From Henriciella marina (GTDB lineage: Bacteria > Pseudomonadota > Alphaproteobacteria > Caulobacterales > Hyphomonadaceae), in NCBI RefSeq assembly GCF_027213945.1, contig NZ_JAPWGW010000001.1:744001-808000 (forward strand): a stretch of DNA of 64,000 nt, in the 5' to 3' direction. Below the pieces are notes generated by a model. It worked only from the letters and a program-made list of their open reading frames with translations. It ran no database searches and was not told where the DNA came from. Shown piece by piece: positions 35,625 through 43,476 of this stretch. How positions within the stretch are numbered: position 1 is the stretch's first letter; each line of letters starts with the position of its first letter. A program made the translations under genes and the position numbers.

Positions 35625-37877
35625 CTAGAACACGATCCTTACACCGCCGCGGAAGTTGCGGCCGGGGGCTGGGACGGTGTCCTTCAGTACGGAGGTGGCG
35701 TAGCGAACTTCTTCATCCGTGACGTTGCGCGCCTCGAGGAAGAATTCGGTGCCTTCACGGCCAACGCCAAGATCCGCCAGTGACAGAGCTCCTCGAAGGT
35801 CCAAGGTCGTGTAGCCATCGGTTGGCAGCTCACCAACACCGGTATCGTCCTGGTCGGCTGCGACGATCACGCTTGCTCCGGCTTTCCAGAGGCCCCAGTC
35901 GCCATCGAGGGAAGCATTGAAAGTCGTTGGCGGGAGAAGTGGCACGTTGCCGCCATCATCGATGTCGGAGCTGACAAAGTCGACATTGGCTTCAGCGCGC
36001 CAGTCTGCGCCGAGCGGGCCGCCGGAGAGAAGGTAGTCGACATAGACTTCGCCGCCCGTGAAGCTCGTGTCTTCCTGCGCGAAGAGATAGACGGGGAGTT
36101 CGTTAATCTCGTCGACGAGGTCACCATCATCATCAAAGGCGAGGCCTGGCGTCAGGTAGATGAAGCCGTCAAACTCTGTGTGGAACAGGTTTGCCCCGAA
36201 GCCGAAGCCCGTGTCACCGCGCCAGCGGACCGTGCCTTCGAAGTTCAGGCCGCGTTCCTTGTCCAGCGTATTGTCGCCGACTTCATACTGTTCGGTGGCA
36301 AGGTGTGCGCCGTCAGCAAAGAGCTCGCTTTCGTTTGGTGCGCGTTCGGTCAGGCTGATCTGACCACCGACGAACCAGCCATTCTCCCAGTGCTGGTGTG
36401 CGCCGAAAGAGCCGGAGAAGAGGTCGTACTCGCGAGATCCGGCAACGATATTGTCCAGCTCGGCCGAGTCGTAGCGAAGACCGCCTTCGACACCGAAGCC
36501 GTTGGCCCATTCCCTTGTCTGGTAGAGGAACACACCGGTCGACATGGTGTCGGTCTTTGTAATGAAGGCCTCGTCACCGAATGCGTCCAGTGTCTTGTCG
36601 AGGATTTGAACGCCGACTGCGCCTTCCCAGTCACCGAAACCGGTTCCAAGCTCGACACGGCCTTCAGCACCGTCGCTTTCATACTTGGTGCCGGGTTCGC
36701 CCGGCGCTTCGAACTCGGTGTGCTCATAGTCTGCGATGGAAATATTACCGGCGATGCGGGTGAACGGACCGACATTCAGGTCAGCGCCAGCGCGCAAATC
36801 ATAGCGGGTCTGCTCGAGGTCGATGAACGGGTTCTCTTCGCCTTCCTCGTGCTCTTCCTCGTGATCCTCGTCATGATCTTCATCATGATCTTCATCATGA
36901 TCTTCGCCATCTTCATGATCATGCTCGTCTTCATGACCATGCTCATGTGCGTGGCTATGACCGGGTAGGCCGTAGGAAGATGTCTGACGGCGCACAGCAA
37001 TACCTGCAAAGGCGCCATCACCAACCCAGGAAAGACCACCTGCAAAGGATTCAGTCTCTACGAAGGAGTTCTCCAGCGTGTCCCGAATTTCCTCGTCTTC
37101 GTGCACCTCGTGATCATGCTCCTCAGGATCTTCTTCCCCTTCATGCCCGTCCTCTTCATGATGATCGTCGCCTTCAAGCGCTTCCAGGGCGCGCAGGCGT
37201 GAGGATTCGGCAAAGCCGGGAATGTCGTAGTTGTCGAAGTCGCGTGCCGACGCCGACAGCGAGAGCACGAACGGCCCGGTGGTGAAGCGCCCCTTGATAG
37301 CGCCTTCCTGACCTTCATTGACGCTGTTATAGGCGCCATAGGCTTCGCCGGAGACAGGCTCTTCAGGAAGGTCCTCAACGACGAGGCCGTCGATGACATT
37401 CACCACGCCGCCAATTGCCTGGCCGCCATAGGCCAGCGCCGCCGGACCGCGCAGGATTTCAATCTTCTCCGCATCAATGCCGTCGCCAGCGACCTGATGG
37501 TCGGGGGAGGCGGCGGACGCGTCAATCACGCCGATACCATTGGTCAGGACCAGGACGCGTTCGGCGCCAAGACCGCGCAGGACAGGGCGACTGGCGGCTT
37601 GGCCGAAATGTGTCGTGGAGACGCCAGGTTCGCTATCAAGCGTATTGCCGAGTGAAGCCCGAAGGCGTTCGACGATCTCGCCGCGTGACACGGCGCTCGC
37701 ATTGCCGATCATTTCATCGGTTTCGCGCTGCGGGCCGACACCGGAGACGATGACGGTGGAGAGGCGTTCCGTGCTCTCGTTGGCGGGCGCGATATCTGCG
37801 TTCTGTGCGATTGCAAGCGGGCTGGCGCCCACAAGCAGGGTTGCCGCAAGCGTGCGGCGCAAAATTCTGGAAGTCAT
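35625..37877 (-). CDS. ZnuD-like TonB-dependent receptor with acidic His-rich loops
   Basis: The 750-residue protein has a signal peptide (ending near AIAQN), a plug domain (STVIVSGVGPQRETDEM to IEILRGPAALAYGGQAIGGVVNVI, about 40-165) and a barrel ending in GGVRIVF. Two extracellular-loop regions are dense in His, Asp and Glu (about 240-265 and 305-350, with HDHEDGEDHDEDHDEDH), encoded in part by 12-bp repeats. Such loops are typical of zinc receptors of the ZnuD group. It follows a small gene with a Zur-like dyad at its start, and a zinc cluster lies 24 kb away, supporting zinc uptake; substrate is inferred. It is convergent with nrdA and lies between nrdA and nrdB. Confidence 0.85.
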   Translation of the reverse strand: MTSRILRRTLAATLLVGASPLAIAQNADIAPANESTERLSTVIVSGVGPQRETDEMIGNASAVSRGEIVERLRASLGNTLDSEPGVSTTHFGQAASRPVLRGLGAERVLVLTNGIGVIDASAASPDHQVAGDGIDAEKIEILRGPAALAYGGQAIGGVVNVIDGLVVEDLPEEPVSGEAYGAYNSVNEGQEGAIKGRFTTGPFVLSLSASARDFDNYDIPGFAESSRLRALEALEGDDHHEEDGHEGEEDPEEHDHEVHEDEEIRDTLENSFVETESFAGGLSWVGDGAFAGIAVRRQTSSYGLPGHSHAHEHGHEDEHDHEDGEDHDEDHDEDHDEDHEEEHEEGEENPFIDLEQTRYDLRAGADLNVGPFTRIAGNISIADYEHTEFEAPGEPGTKYESDGAEGRVELGTGFGDWEGAVGVQILDKTLDAFGDEAFITKTDTMSTGVFLYQTREWANGFGVEGGLRYDSAELDNIVAGSREYDLFSGSFGAHQHWENGWFVGGQISLTERAPNESELFADGAHLATEQYEVGDNTLDKERGLNFEGTVRWRGDTGFGFGANLFHTEFDGFIYLTPGLAFDDDGDLVDEINELPVYLFAQEDTSFTGGEVYVDYLLSGGPLGADWRAEANVDFVSSDIDDGGNVPLLPPTTFNASLDGDWGLWKAGASVIVAADQDDTGVGELPTDGYTTLDLRGALSLADLGVGREGTEFFLEARNVTDEEVRYATSVLKDTVPAPGRNFRGGVRIVF
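36863..36906. repeat. 12-bp tandem repeat encoding acidic His-rich (DEDH) loop
   Basis: About three and a half tandem copies of a 12-bp unit (ATCTTCATCATG on plus) lie inside the receptor gene and encode repeated DEDH tetrapeptides on the minus strand. Length variation would change the number of metal-binding loop units without breaking the frame. Confidence 0.7.
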
Positions 37878-37896
37878 GTCTGGGTATTCCCCTCAA

Positions 37897-38274
37897 TCAA
37901 CAGGTAGGTCGCCCGCGCGCGGTCTGGATGCCGGTATGGTCGGGCGGCGTCAGTACTACTGATTGGGGGTTAGGGGGACTTCGGGGTGGTGGAGCCTGCC
38001 CAGGAGGGCGCGACCACGGCCTGTAATCAAGAGCGGGCGCGTCTATCAGTTCGACCCCGCGTGGCGGCGTTGGTAGCGTCGGCGTGGCCGGAAGCGGGGC
38101 AATCTGAGGGGCGACAACATGTTCAAGATCGCATGTCAGGCCGTAATGTTCATGCGGTTCATCGCCATGAGCCGCCGCATCATGGAGCGCCGCGCCCTGA
38201 ACCCAGAGGAGCAGGGCGACGATCAAGGTCTTTATGGCGAAAGATGAGCGCGGCGTTATCATTGCCGTTACCAT
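37897..38274 (-). CDS. Small secreted His/Pro-rich protein upstream of ZnuD-like receptor
   Basis: This 125-residue protein (121 if it starts at the next ATG, 38262) has a signal peptide (TLIVALLLWVQGAALHDAAAHG) followed by HGDEPHEHYGLTCDLEH, with five histidines in the first ~20 mature residues, and a Pro-rich tail. It resembles the DUF2946-like small proteins encoded just before zinc or copper TonB receptors. It ends 19 bp before the receptor gene, so it is probably in the same transcript and may hand metal to the receptor or buffer it. The 38274 ATG lies inside a dyad; the internal ATG at 38262 might be the true start. Confidence in the exact start is low. Confidence 0.6.
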   Translation of the reverse strand: MVTAMITPRSSFAIKTLIVALLLWVQGAALHDAAAHGDEPHEHYGLTCDLEHVVAPQIAPLPATPTLPTPPRGVELIDAPALDYRPWSRPPGQAPPPRSPPNPQSVVLTPPDHTGIQTARGRPTC

Positions 38275-38279
38275 GTAAC
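38267..38279. promoter_or_regulatory. GTTAC-N3-GTAAC dyad, candidate Zur box
   Basis: GTTACCATGTAAC is a perfect dyad of 5-bp arms with a 3-bp spacer, at the 5' end of the small His-rich gene preceding the ZnuD-like receptor. It shares the GTTA-N5-TAAC frame with the candidate at 62623-62635. If the gene starts at 38262 the site is fully upstream of the start. Inferred. Confidence 0.4.
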
Positions 38280-38409
38280 AAAACCGCGTTGGCGCTCAAT
38301 AGTCTTTATGCGACGGCGTCCTTTCAAAGGGCCGCGCCTGGCCAATTACAGACCCGTCTGCGAGAAAATGTTAACCAAACGTATCGGCAGGTCGTGGAAA
38401 ATTCTCAAT

Positions 38410-38440
38410 TTGTGGAACCACAATTCAATGGAGGAATTGT
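38410..38440. promoter_or_regulatory. Overlapping inverted repeats in the leader of the LpxR-like pair
   Basis: TTGTGG-AA-CCACAA (38410-38423) overlaps ACAATTC-N7-GAATTGT (38420-38440), so the two dyads share four bases. The intergenic region is 278 bp. Possible operator or alternative RNA folds; function unknown. Confidence 0.35.
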
Positions 38441-38518
38441 AAGGATTCGTTGGTACTGCAATTGGAATACCCCTGTGACAGCACGATCGTCTGTGCTACA
38501 AGAGGGACGAAATGTCGT

Positions 38519-38537
38519 AACCCTATGGTTTAGGGTT
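38519..38537 (+). promoter_or_regulatory. Hairpin just before the first LpxR-like gene
   Basis: AACCCTA-TGGTT-TAGGGTT is a perfect 7-bp stem ending about 16 nt before the ATG at 38553, close to the likely SD GGAG at 38542-38545. It may influence translation. Inferred. Confidence 0.35.
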
Positions 38538-38552
38538 GGCTGGAGTGGATGA

Positions 38553-39362
38553 ATGTTATTGGTTTTGGCCTCAGTGATCGCCGCGGGCTGTCAGGGATGT
38601 TCCCCGGCACAAGCCTCTTCTGCTGCGACTGTCAGAGGTGCCGCTGCTGACGTTGATTACCGGCTCGTGGAGACAACTGACGAACAGACGGAAGCCACCA
38701 TCCGTGCCGCTTCGAACTTTTCTTTCAGCCAGGCGCAGACCTCGTCGACCTCTGAAATTGCGATCGCGCCCGTGCTTGGCGTGCGCAGGATACGCCCGAT
38801 TGGCGTTGATGCCAGCCGCCCGCCCAGTGTGAACAGCCTGCGGATTTCTAACTCTGCCGGCATCGTCGGGTATCAAGGCCGCCGTAGCGCCGAAAATCTG
38901 ACCCGTCCCGTGCGCCAGATCAGCGATTTCGATGCCGAGGTTGCAATCTCGGCCCCAATGGAGCGCACTGGTCTTGGGTTTGATGTGGGCGTCGTACCGC
39001 GTGTCAGCCTGAGCCGAGATGGCGATTTCGAACAGCGCAGCGTTGGCGGCGAAATCCGTATCGGTCAGAATTTCGACCAGCGTGGCCAGAATGTAGCGCC
39101 AGATAGCTGGTATCTGTTTGCAGGTGCTGACGGCGAAGCGCTGGTCTATGAGCCCGACGGCGATCGCAATTTTACCAATCGCATGGCCCTTCGTGACCAG
39201 GTTACCGTCGGTGACATGCAGGCCGGCGTGTCCTTCACACGCGGCAACGGTCAGCTTTCCCTGAGCTATATTCACCGCGAGGTGGAGTATAATGAGCGCG
39301 GCCTTCAGGGCCAGCGCGCGGCAGAAGACTTTGCTGGTGTGAGCTTTACCCTCCGCCGGTAG
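38553..39362 (+). CDS. LpxR-like outer-membrane barrel protein, no catalytic N-terminal region
   Basis: The 269-residue product has a short signal peptide with a lipobox-like AAGC (cysteine near residue 13). Its C-terminal ~85 residues (YLFAGADGEALVYEPDGDRNF to SFTLRR) match the corresponding part of the next protein, an LpxR-type barrel: compare YLFAGVEGRFVLRDMFLDGNAW. The N-terminal half lacks the END/YTNG and WHDL motifs of LpxR enzymes. It is probably a paralogue that has lost catalysis or a fold-related partner. An SD-like GGAG precedes the ATG. It is followed by the LpxR gene 95 bp downstream. The relation to the neighbour is seen directly; function is unknown. Confidence 0.6.
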   Translation: MLLVLASVIAAGCQGCSPAQASSAATVRGAAADVDYRLVETTDEQTEATIRAASNFSFSQAQTSSTSEIAIAPVLGVRRIRPIGVDASRPPSVNSLRISNSAGIVGYQGRRSAENLTRPVRQISDFDAEVAISAPMERTGLGFDVGVVPRVSLSRDGDFEQRSVGGEIRIGQNFDQRGQNVAPDSWYLFAGADGEALVYEPDGDRNFTNRMALRDQVTVGDMQAGVSFTRGNGQLSLSYIHREVEYNERGLQGQRAAEDFAGVSFTLRR

Positions 39363-39457
39363 GCGTTAAGCGCAGTCGTTTCCAGAATTTAAGCTGACGA
39401 GACTGGACAAGCTGCGCTATTGGCGCGGCGACTACTGGCTTATTGGTCCTGTCTCGA

Positions 39458-40474
39458 ATGCGCGCTGCATTGCTTCTTCTTCTGAATGTCGTCTTTTGCG
39501 CGCTGCGACCGGCAGAGGCAGAGGTGCGCAATGACACCCAGCCTGCTGCACCGGACCAGCGCGGCGTGTGGTCACTCACATCCGAAAATGATCTGTTTGG
39601 TGGTACGGACCGCGACTATACGAATGGTATCCGTATAGAGCGCGTATCTCCAGAGAACCGGGTCCTTCCCATCCTCGACTGGGCAGCGCGCCGGGTGCCG
39701 GTGCTTGACCTCCGCAGGCGCAAGCTGCGCCAGGGCCTCGCGGTGTCGCACGCGATCTTCACGCCAAACGACATATCCCTTTCCGAACCCGACCCCGATG
39801 ACAGGCCTTATGCGGGCTGGCTTTATGTTTCAGGCACCGTGGTGGCCAGCGACGACAATATCCAGGACGTCCTGCAGCTGAACCTCGGCATTGTCGGACC
39901 GGCAGCGCTCGGCAAGTTCGTCCAGACCAACTGGCATGACCTTATCGAAGAGGACAAACCAAGGGGCTGGGATTACCAGCTTCGAAATGAGCCAGGGTTC
40001 GAACTCATTGCGCAGCGCATGGCTTTGTATGAAGGCCCCCGCCTGCCGCTCGGGCTTGAGACCGACTACGGCATTCACGCAGGTGGTGCGCTTGGAAATG
40101 TGCGCACCTATGCGGCCAGCGGTCTGACCGGGCGAATCGGCTGGGACCTCGGCTCGGATTTTGGTCCGCCACGCATCCGCCCGGCGCTCGCAGGGGCCGG
40201 GACATTTTCGCCCCAGCAGACCTTCGGTGCCTACCTGTTTGCCGGAGTTGAAGGGCGTTTCGTCCTGCGGGACATGTTTCTTGACGGGAATGCTTGGCGC
40301 GACAGTCCGCGGGTGTCCGACCGCAACAAGCTGGTCGCTGATGCCCAGGCGGGCGCGGCCATCCACGTTGAGAATGTGCAGTTCGCCTTCACCTATGTGC
40401 ACAGAACTGAAGAATTTCAGCGTCAGGCCGGACCACAAAGGTTTGGTGCGGTCTCAATTTCCGTTGCCTATTAA
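39458..40474 (+). CDS. LpxR-family outer-membrane lipid A deacylase
   Basis: The start at 39458 (MRAALLLLLNV) is taken because the upstream alternative is a TTG codon without SD. The 338-residue protein has a signal peptide (to about residue 22) and a barrel of LpxR (DUF2219) type. It carries SENDLFGGTDRDYTNGIRI, whose Asn-Asp and Thr match the catalytic residues of Salmonella LpxR, and TNWHDLI...KPRGWDYQL, whose His matches the catalytic His. It would remove the 3'-acyloxyacyl chain of lipid A in the outer membrane, altering surface charge. It follows the LpxR-like barrel gene on the same strand and precedes nrdB. Confidence 0.82.
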   Translation: MRAALLLLLNVVFCALRPAEAEVRNDTQPAAPDQRGVWSLTSENDLFGGTDRDYTNGIRIERVSPENRVLPILDWAARRVPVLDLRRRKLRQGLAVSHAIFTPNDISLSEPDPDDRPYAGWLYVSGTVVASDDNIQDVLQLNLGIVGPAALGKFVQTNWHDLIEEDKPRGWDYQLRNEPGFELIAQRMALYEGPRLPLGLETDYGIHAGGALGNVRTYAASGLTGRIGWDLGSDFGPPRIRPALAGAGTFSPQQTFGAYLFAGVEGRFVLRDMFLDGNAWRDSPRVSDRNKLVADAQAGAAIHVENVQFAFTYVHRTEEFQRQAGPQRFGAVSISVAY

Positions 40475-40543
40475 GGGGTTACGAGGGCGGCGCGGCAATT
40501 GTCCACAGTTTACCATTCGCTGTGGAAAATGGCGCCCCTCTAA

Positions 40544-40591
40544 GGTATATATCTTGCGAGCAAATGCGTGATTTGGCACTATATATAGTGT
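40544..40591 (+). promoter_or_regulatory. Paired NrdR boxes before nrdB
   Basis: The downstream box (40576-40591) GCACTATATATAGTGT is a nearly perfect NrdR palindrome. The upstream box (40544-40559) GGTATATATCTTGCGA is weak (9 of 16 consensus positions). Start-to-start spacing is 32 bp. The strong box ends 24 bp before the nrdB ATG. Confidence 0.8.
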
Positions 40592-40615
40592 TACAGGATA
40601 TGAAGGGGCAGACCT

Positions 40616-41641
40616 ATGGCAGACGGTATCACTCAGATCCCAGGGCTTCTTACGCCGAGCAAGGCCTACAAGCCTTTCCGGTATCCATGGGCCTATGACT
40701 TCTGGAAAATCCAGCAGCAGGTTCACTGGTTGCCGGAAGAAGTGCCTTTGGGCGAGGACTGCAAGGACTGGACGAACAAGCTCACCGATAAAGAGCGTAA
40801 TCTGCTGACGCAGATCTTCCGCTTTTTCACGCAGTCTGATGTCGAAGTCGGCGCCAACTACATGGAAAACTACATGCCGCTCTTCAAGCCGGTTGAAGTG
40901 CGCATGATGCTGGCCTCCTTCTCGAACATGGAGACGGTGCACATCGCGGCCTATGCGCTCCTGCTTGAGACGATCGGCATGCCGGATTCCGAGTTTGGCG
41001 CTTTCATGGAATACGAGCAGATGGCGGCCAAGCATGACTATCTCGGCCAGTTCGGTTGTGAGACCGAGAAGGATATCCTGACCTCGATGGCGGTGTTTGG
41101 CGGTTTCACTGAAGGCCTTCAGCTTTTCGCGTCCTTCGCCATGCTGATGAACTTCCCGCGCTTCAACAAGATGAAGGGCATGGGGCAGATCGTGTCCTGG
41201 TCGGTGCGCGATGAGTCGCTGCACTGCGAAGGCATGATGAAGATGTTCCACACCTTCGCCGAAGAGACCGGCGCCCTGACGAAGTCGGTAAAAGACGACA
41301 TCGCTGATTGCTGTCAGACGGTCGTGAAACTCGAAGACAAGTTCATCGATCTCGCCTTTGAGGCGGGTGAAGTGCAGGGCATGACCCCGCAGGACATCAA
41401 GAATTATATCCGTTACATCGCGGACTGGCGCATGGGGCAGCTAAAGCTTGACCCGATCTACGGCGTCGAGAAACACCCGATCCCGTGGCTAACCGAAATC
41501 CTCAACGGTGTAGAGCATGCGAACTTCTTCGAAGCGCGCGCCACTGAGTACTCCAAGGGCGCAACGAAGGGTGACTGGCACGGCGATGATGGCGTCTGGT
41601 CGATGTTCGACAAACAGCGCAGCAAGGTGCTCGCCGGGTAG
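40616..41641 (+). CDS. nrdB: Ribonucleoside-diphosphate reductase class I, radical (beta) subunit
   Basis: The 341-residue protein holds the full diiron site: D75 (TQSDVEV), E106 and H109 (NMETVHI), E166 (GFTEGL), E200 and H203 (RDESLHCE). The radical tyrosine is Y113, four residues after H109 as in E. coli NrdB. It lacks an N-terminal ATP-cone. It partners NrdA, which is 5.2 kb upstream on the same strand with other genes between. Paired NrdR boxes precede it and a bidirectional terminator follows. Confidence 0.97.
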   Translation: MADGITQIPGLLTPSKAYKPFRYPWAYDFWKIQQQVHWLPEEVPLGEDCKDWTNKLTDKERNLLTQIFRFFTQSDVEVGANYMENYMPLFKPVEVRMMLASFSNMETVHIAAYALLLETIGMPDSEFGAFMEYEQMAAKHDYLGQFGCETEKDILTSMAVFGGFTEGLQLFASFAMLMNFPRFNKMKGMGQIVSWSVRDESLHCEGMMKMFHTFAEETGALTKSVKDDIADCCQTVVKLEDKFIDLAFEAGEVQGMTPQDIKNYIRYIADWRMGQLKLDPIYGVEKHPIPWLTEILNGVEHANFFEARATEYSKGATKGDWHGDDGVWSMFDKQRSKVLAG

Positions 41642-41670
41642 CGAGGCCTCGCCAGAGCAGGTAAAAAAGA

Positions 41671-41699
41671 ACCGCCACCCTCGGGGTGGCGGTTTTTCT
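41671..41699 (+). terminator. Bidirectional terminator between nrdB and DUF4167 gene
   Basis: ACCGCCACCC (41671-41680) pairs perfectly with GGGTGGCGGT (41684-41693) around TCG, with T-rich tails on both strands (TTTTTC on plus, TTCTTTTTTAC on minus). Confidence 0.9.
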
Positions 41700-41749
41700 A
41701 TTTCGGAACGCCTGGTCAGAGCGCCAGCGGACCTTGAGGGCCCAGCGCC

Positions 41750-42442
41750 TTACTCGGCAGCGCTTGCTGGGCGCTTGTCTTTTTCGTCTTCGTCAGCGTC
41801 GCCTGCGCGGCCGCGCGACAGGGTCGACATCACGCCAGACGTGTCGTCGCTCGCTTCGGCCTTCTTGCGATAGGTGCGGCGCTTCGGCTTTGCCGGTGCT
41901 TCCTCGTCAGACGAGGCGGATTCATCGCCCTTTTCTGAGTCGATAACCTTCATCGGATCGTCTTCAGAGGACTTCGGCTTGCGGCCACGGCGCGGTTTTT
42001 TCGGCTCGCTCTCGTCGCTCTTGCTCTCGTCCTGACGCTTGTCGCTATCATCCTGCTGGTCATTGTCAGACTTGCGGTTCTGATTGCGGTTGGAGCGCTG
42101 GTCGTCCTGACGGTCAGAGCTTTGCTCATTGCGATGATCGGACGAGTTGTCATTATCGTCATTGTCATCGGAGTCATTATCGTCGTTGCGACTGCGCTGC
42201 TTGTTGTCTTTCTGGAAGCTCGCCACGATGCGCGCATAGTGTTCAGCGTGCTGGTAATGCGCTTCGGCCTTTACGCGGTCACCAGCCGTCATCGCATCAC
42301 GGGCATACTGCTGGTACTTGTCCAGAATCTGCTGGGCAGACCCACGGATCTTCACGTCCGGGCCGGTGCTCTCATAATGCCGGTTCGGATTATTGTTATT
42401 ATTGCCGCCTGAACGACGGCCGCGTCCGCGCTTGCGTTGCAT
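41750..42442 (-). CDS. DUF4167 domain protein with long charged low-complexity tail
   Basis: The 230-residue protein starts with a basic, Asn-rich segment (MQRKRGRGRRSGGNNNNNPN). The DUF4167 core is about residues 22-85 (VKIRGSAQQILDKYQQYARDAMTAGDRVKAEAHYQHAEHYARIV). The rest is a highly charged, disordered tail of Asp, Asn, Arg, Lys and Ser. DUF4167 proteins are alphaproteobacterial, of unknown function, possibly RNA or nucleoid associated. It follows prfA-prmC in the order typical of the class, but clpB, which often follows it, is elsewhere. It converges on nrdB. Confidence 0.88.
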   Translation of the reverse strand: MQRKRGRGRRSGGNNNNNPNRHYESTGPDVKIRGSAQQILDKYQQYARDAMTAGDRVKAEAHYQHAEHYARIVASFQKDNKQRSRNDDNDSDDNDDNDNSSDHRNEQSSDRQDDQRSNRNQNRKSDNDQQDDSDKRQDESKSDESEPKKPRRGRKPKSSEDDPMKVIDSEKGDESASSDEEAPAKPKRRTYRKKAEASDDTSGVMSTLSRGRAGDADEDEKDKRPASAAE

Positions 42443-42621
42443 ACGCTAAATTCCTGATCCCGTTATGTCCGTTGTCCAGACCCTGTGCGCTGCATCCCGG
42501 ATTGGGTATTCTCGGTGATGTCTTGCTTGCTCGTGACAGGGCTGAGTCTTCATCATCAGCCGCCTGCCCGACACAAGCCTTAGCGTGCATTTGGTGCTTC
42601 GCCAAGCCCCCGAACTGTCTA

Positions 42622-43476
42622 TCAAAGGCGGGCAGAGACGACCCGGTCACGCTGACCTGTGTCGACGGCAACTGAAATGGATGAAAAACCGGCGGTTTCA
42701 AGCAGCAAGCGCACCTGGTCGGCCTGGTCGAAACCGATCTCGAACACGACCCAGGCGCCCGGTTTCATGTTTCTGGCTGCCAGGGCAATGATTTCGCGAT
42801 AGGCATCAAGGCCGCTCGCTCCACCGTCCAAAGCGCTATGGGGTTCATAGGCCCGGACACTTTCATCAAGCGTGTCGATGATTTCGCTGCGGATATAGGG
42901 CGGATTGGAGATGATGAGGTCAGCCTCCCCCCAACCGTCCCAGTCGCGCCAGCTCATGGCGTGCATGTGCGCCCGGTCACCAAGGCTGTGTGCATCGACA
43001 TTCCGGCGCGCAATATCAATTGCAGCGCTTGAGAGGTCGATTCCGATGCCTGTCAGGCGCGGCTCCTGCTTGAGAAGGGCGATAAGCAGGCAGCCCGTTC
43101 CGGTTCCAAGGTCTGCAATCTTCGAAACGCGGCCGAGCGGCAGGCGCGCCAGCGCTTCGTCGACGGCGACCTCGCTATCCGGACGCGGGATGAGTGTGGC
43201 GGGTGAACAGGCGAACTTCAGCCCGTAGAACCAGGCTTCGCCCGTCAGATACTCATACGGCTCACCGAGCGAACGGCGTTCGATAAGATCGAAGAACGCC
43301 TCAGTCTCAGCTTTCGACATGAGATCGGTCTCACGATTGATGAGGTCGGTCGCGCTTAAACTGCAGACATGCTGCATCAGGTGACGGGCTTCGCGGGCTG
43401 GTCTGTCTATGCCCGCAGACTTCAGCCGCGTAGACGCAATACCAAGCTGGACCTTATAGGTACGCGCCTCATGCAT
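42622..43476 (-). CDS. prmC: Release factor glutamine N5-methyltransferase
   Basis: The start at 43476 ([11 protein letters not shown]) overlaps the prfA stop by 8 bp (ATGCATGA), showing translational coupling; upstream in-frame codons are inside prfA. The 284-residue enzyme has the SAM-binding [15 protein letters not shown] (about 118-132) and the NPPY substrate motif ([10 protein letters not shown], about 190). It methylates the GGQ glutamine of release factors RF1/RF2. It sits directly after prfA as usual and precedes DUF4167. Confidence 0.95.
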   Translation of the reverse strand: MHEARTYKVQLGIASTRLKSAGIDRPAREARHLMQHVCSLSATDLINRETDLMSKAETEAFFDLIERRSLGEPYEYLTGEAWFYGLKFACSPATLIPRPDSEVAVDEALARLPLGRVSKIADLGTGTGCLLIALLKQEPRLTGIGIDLSSAAIDIARRNVDAHSLGDRAHMHAMSWRDWDGWGEADLIISNPPYIRSEIIDTLDESVRAYEPHSALDGGASGLDAYREIIALAARNMKPGAWVVFEIGFDQADQVRLLLETAGFSSISVAVDTGQRDRVVSARL

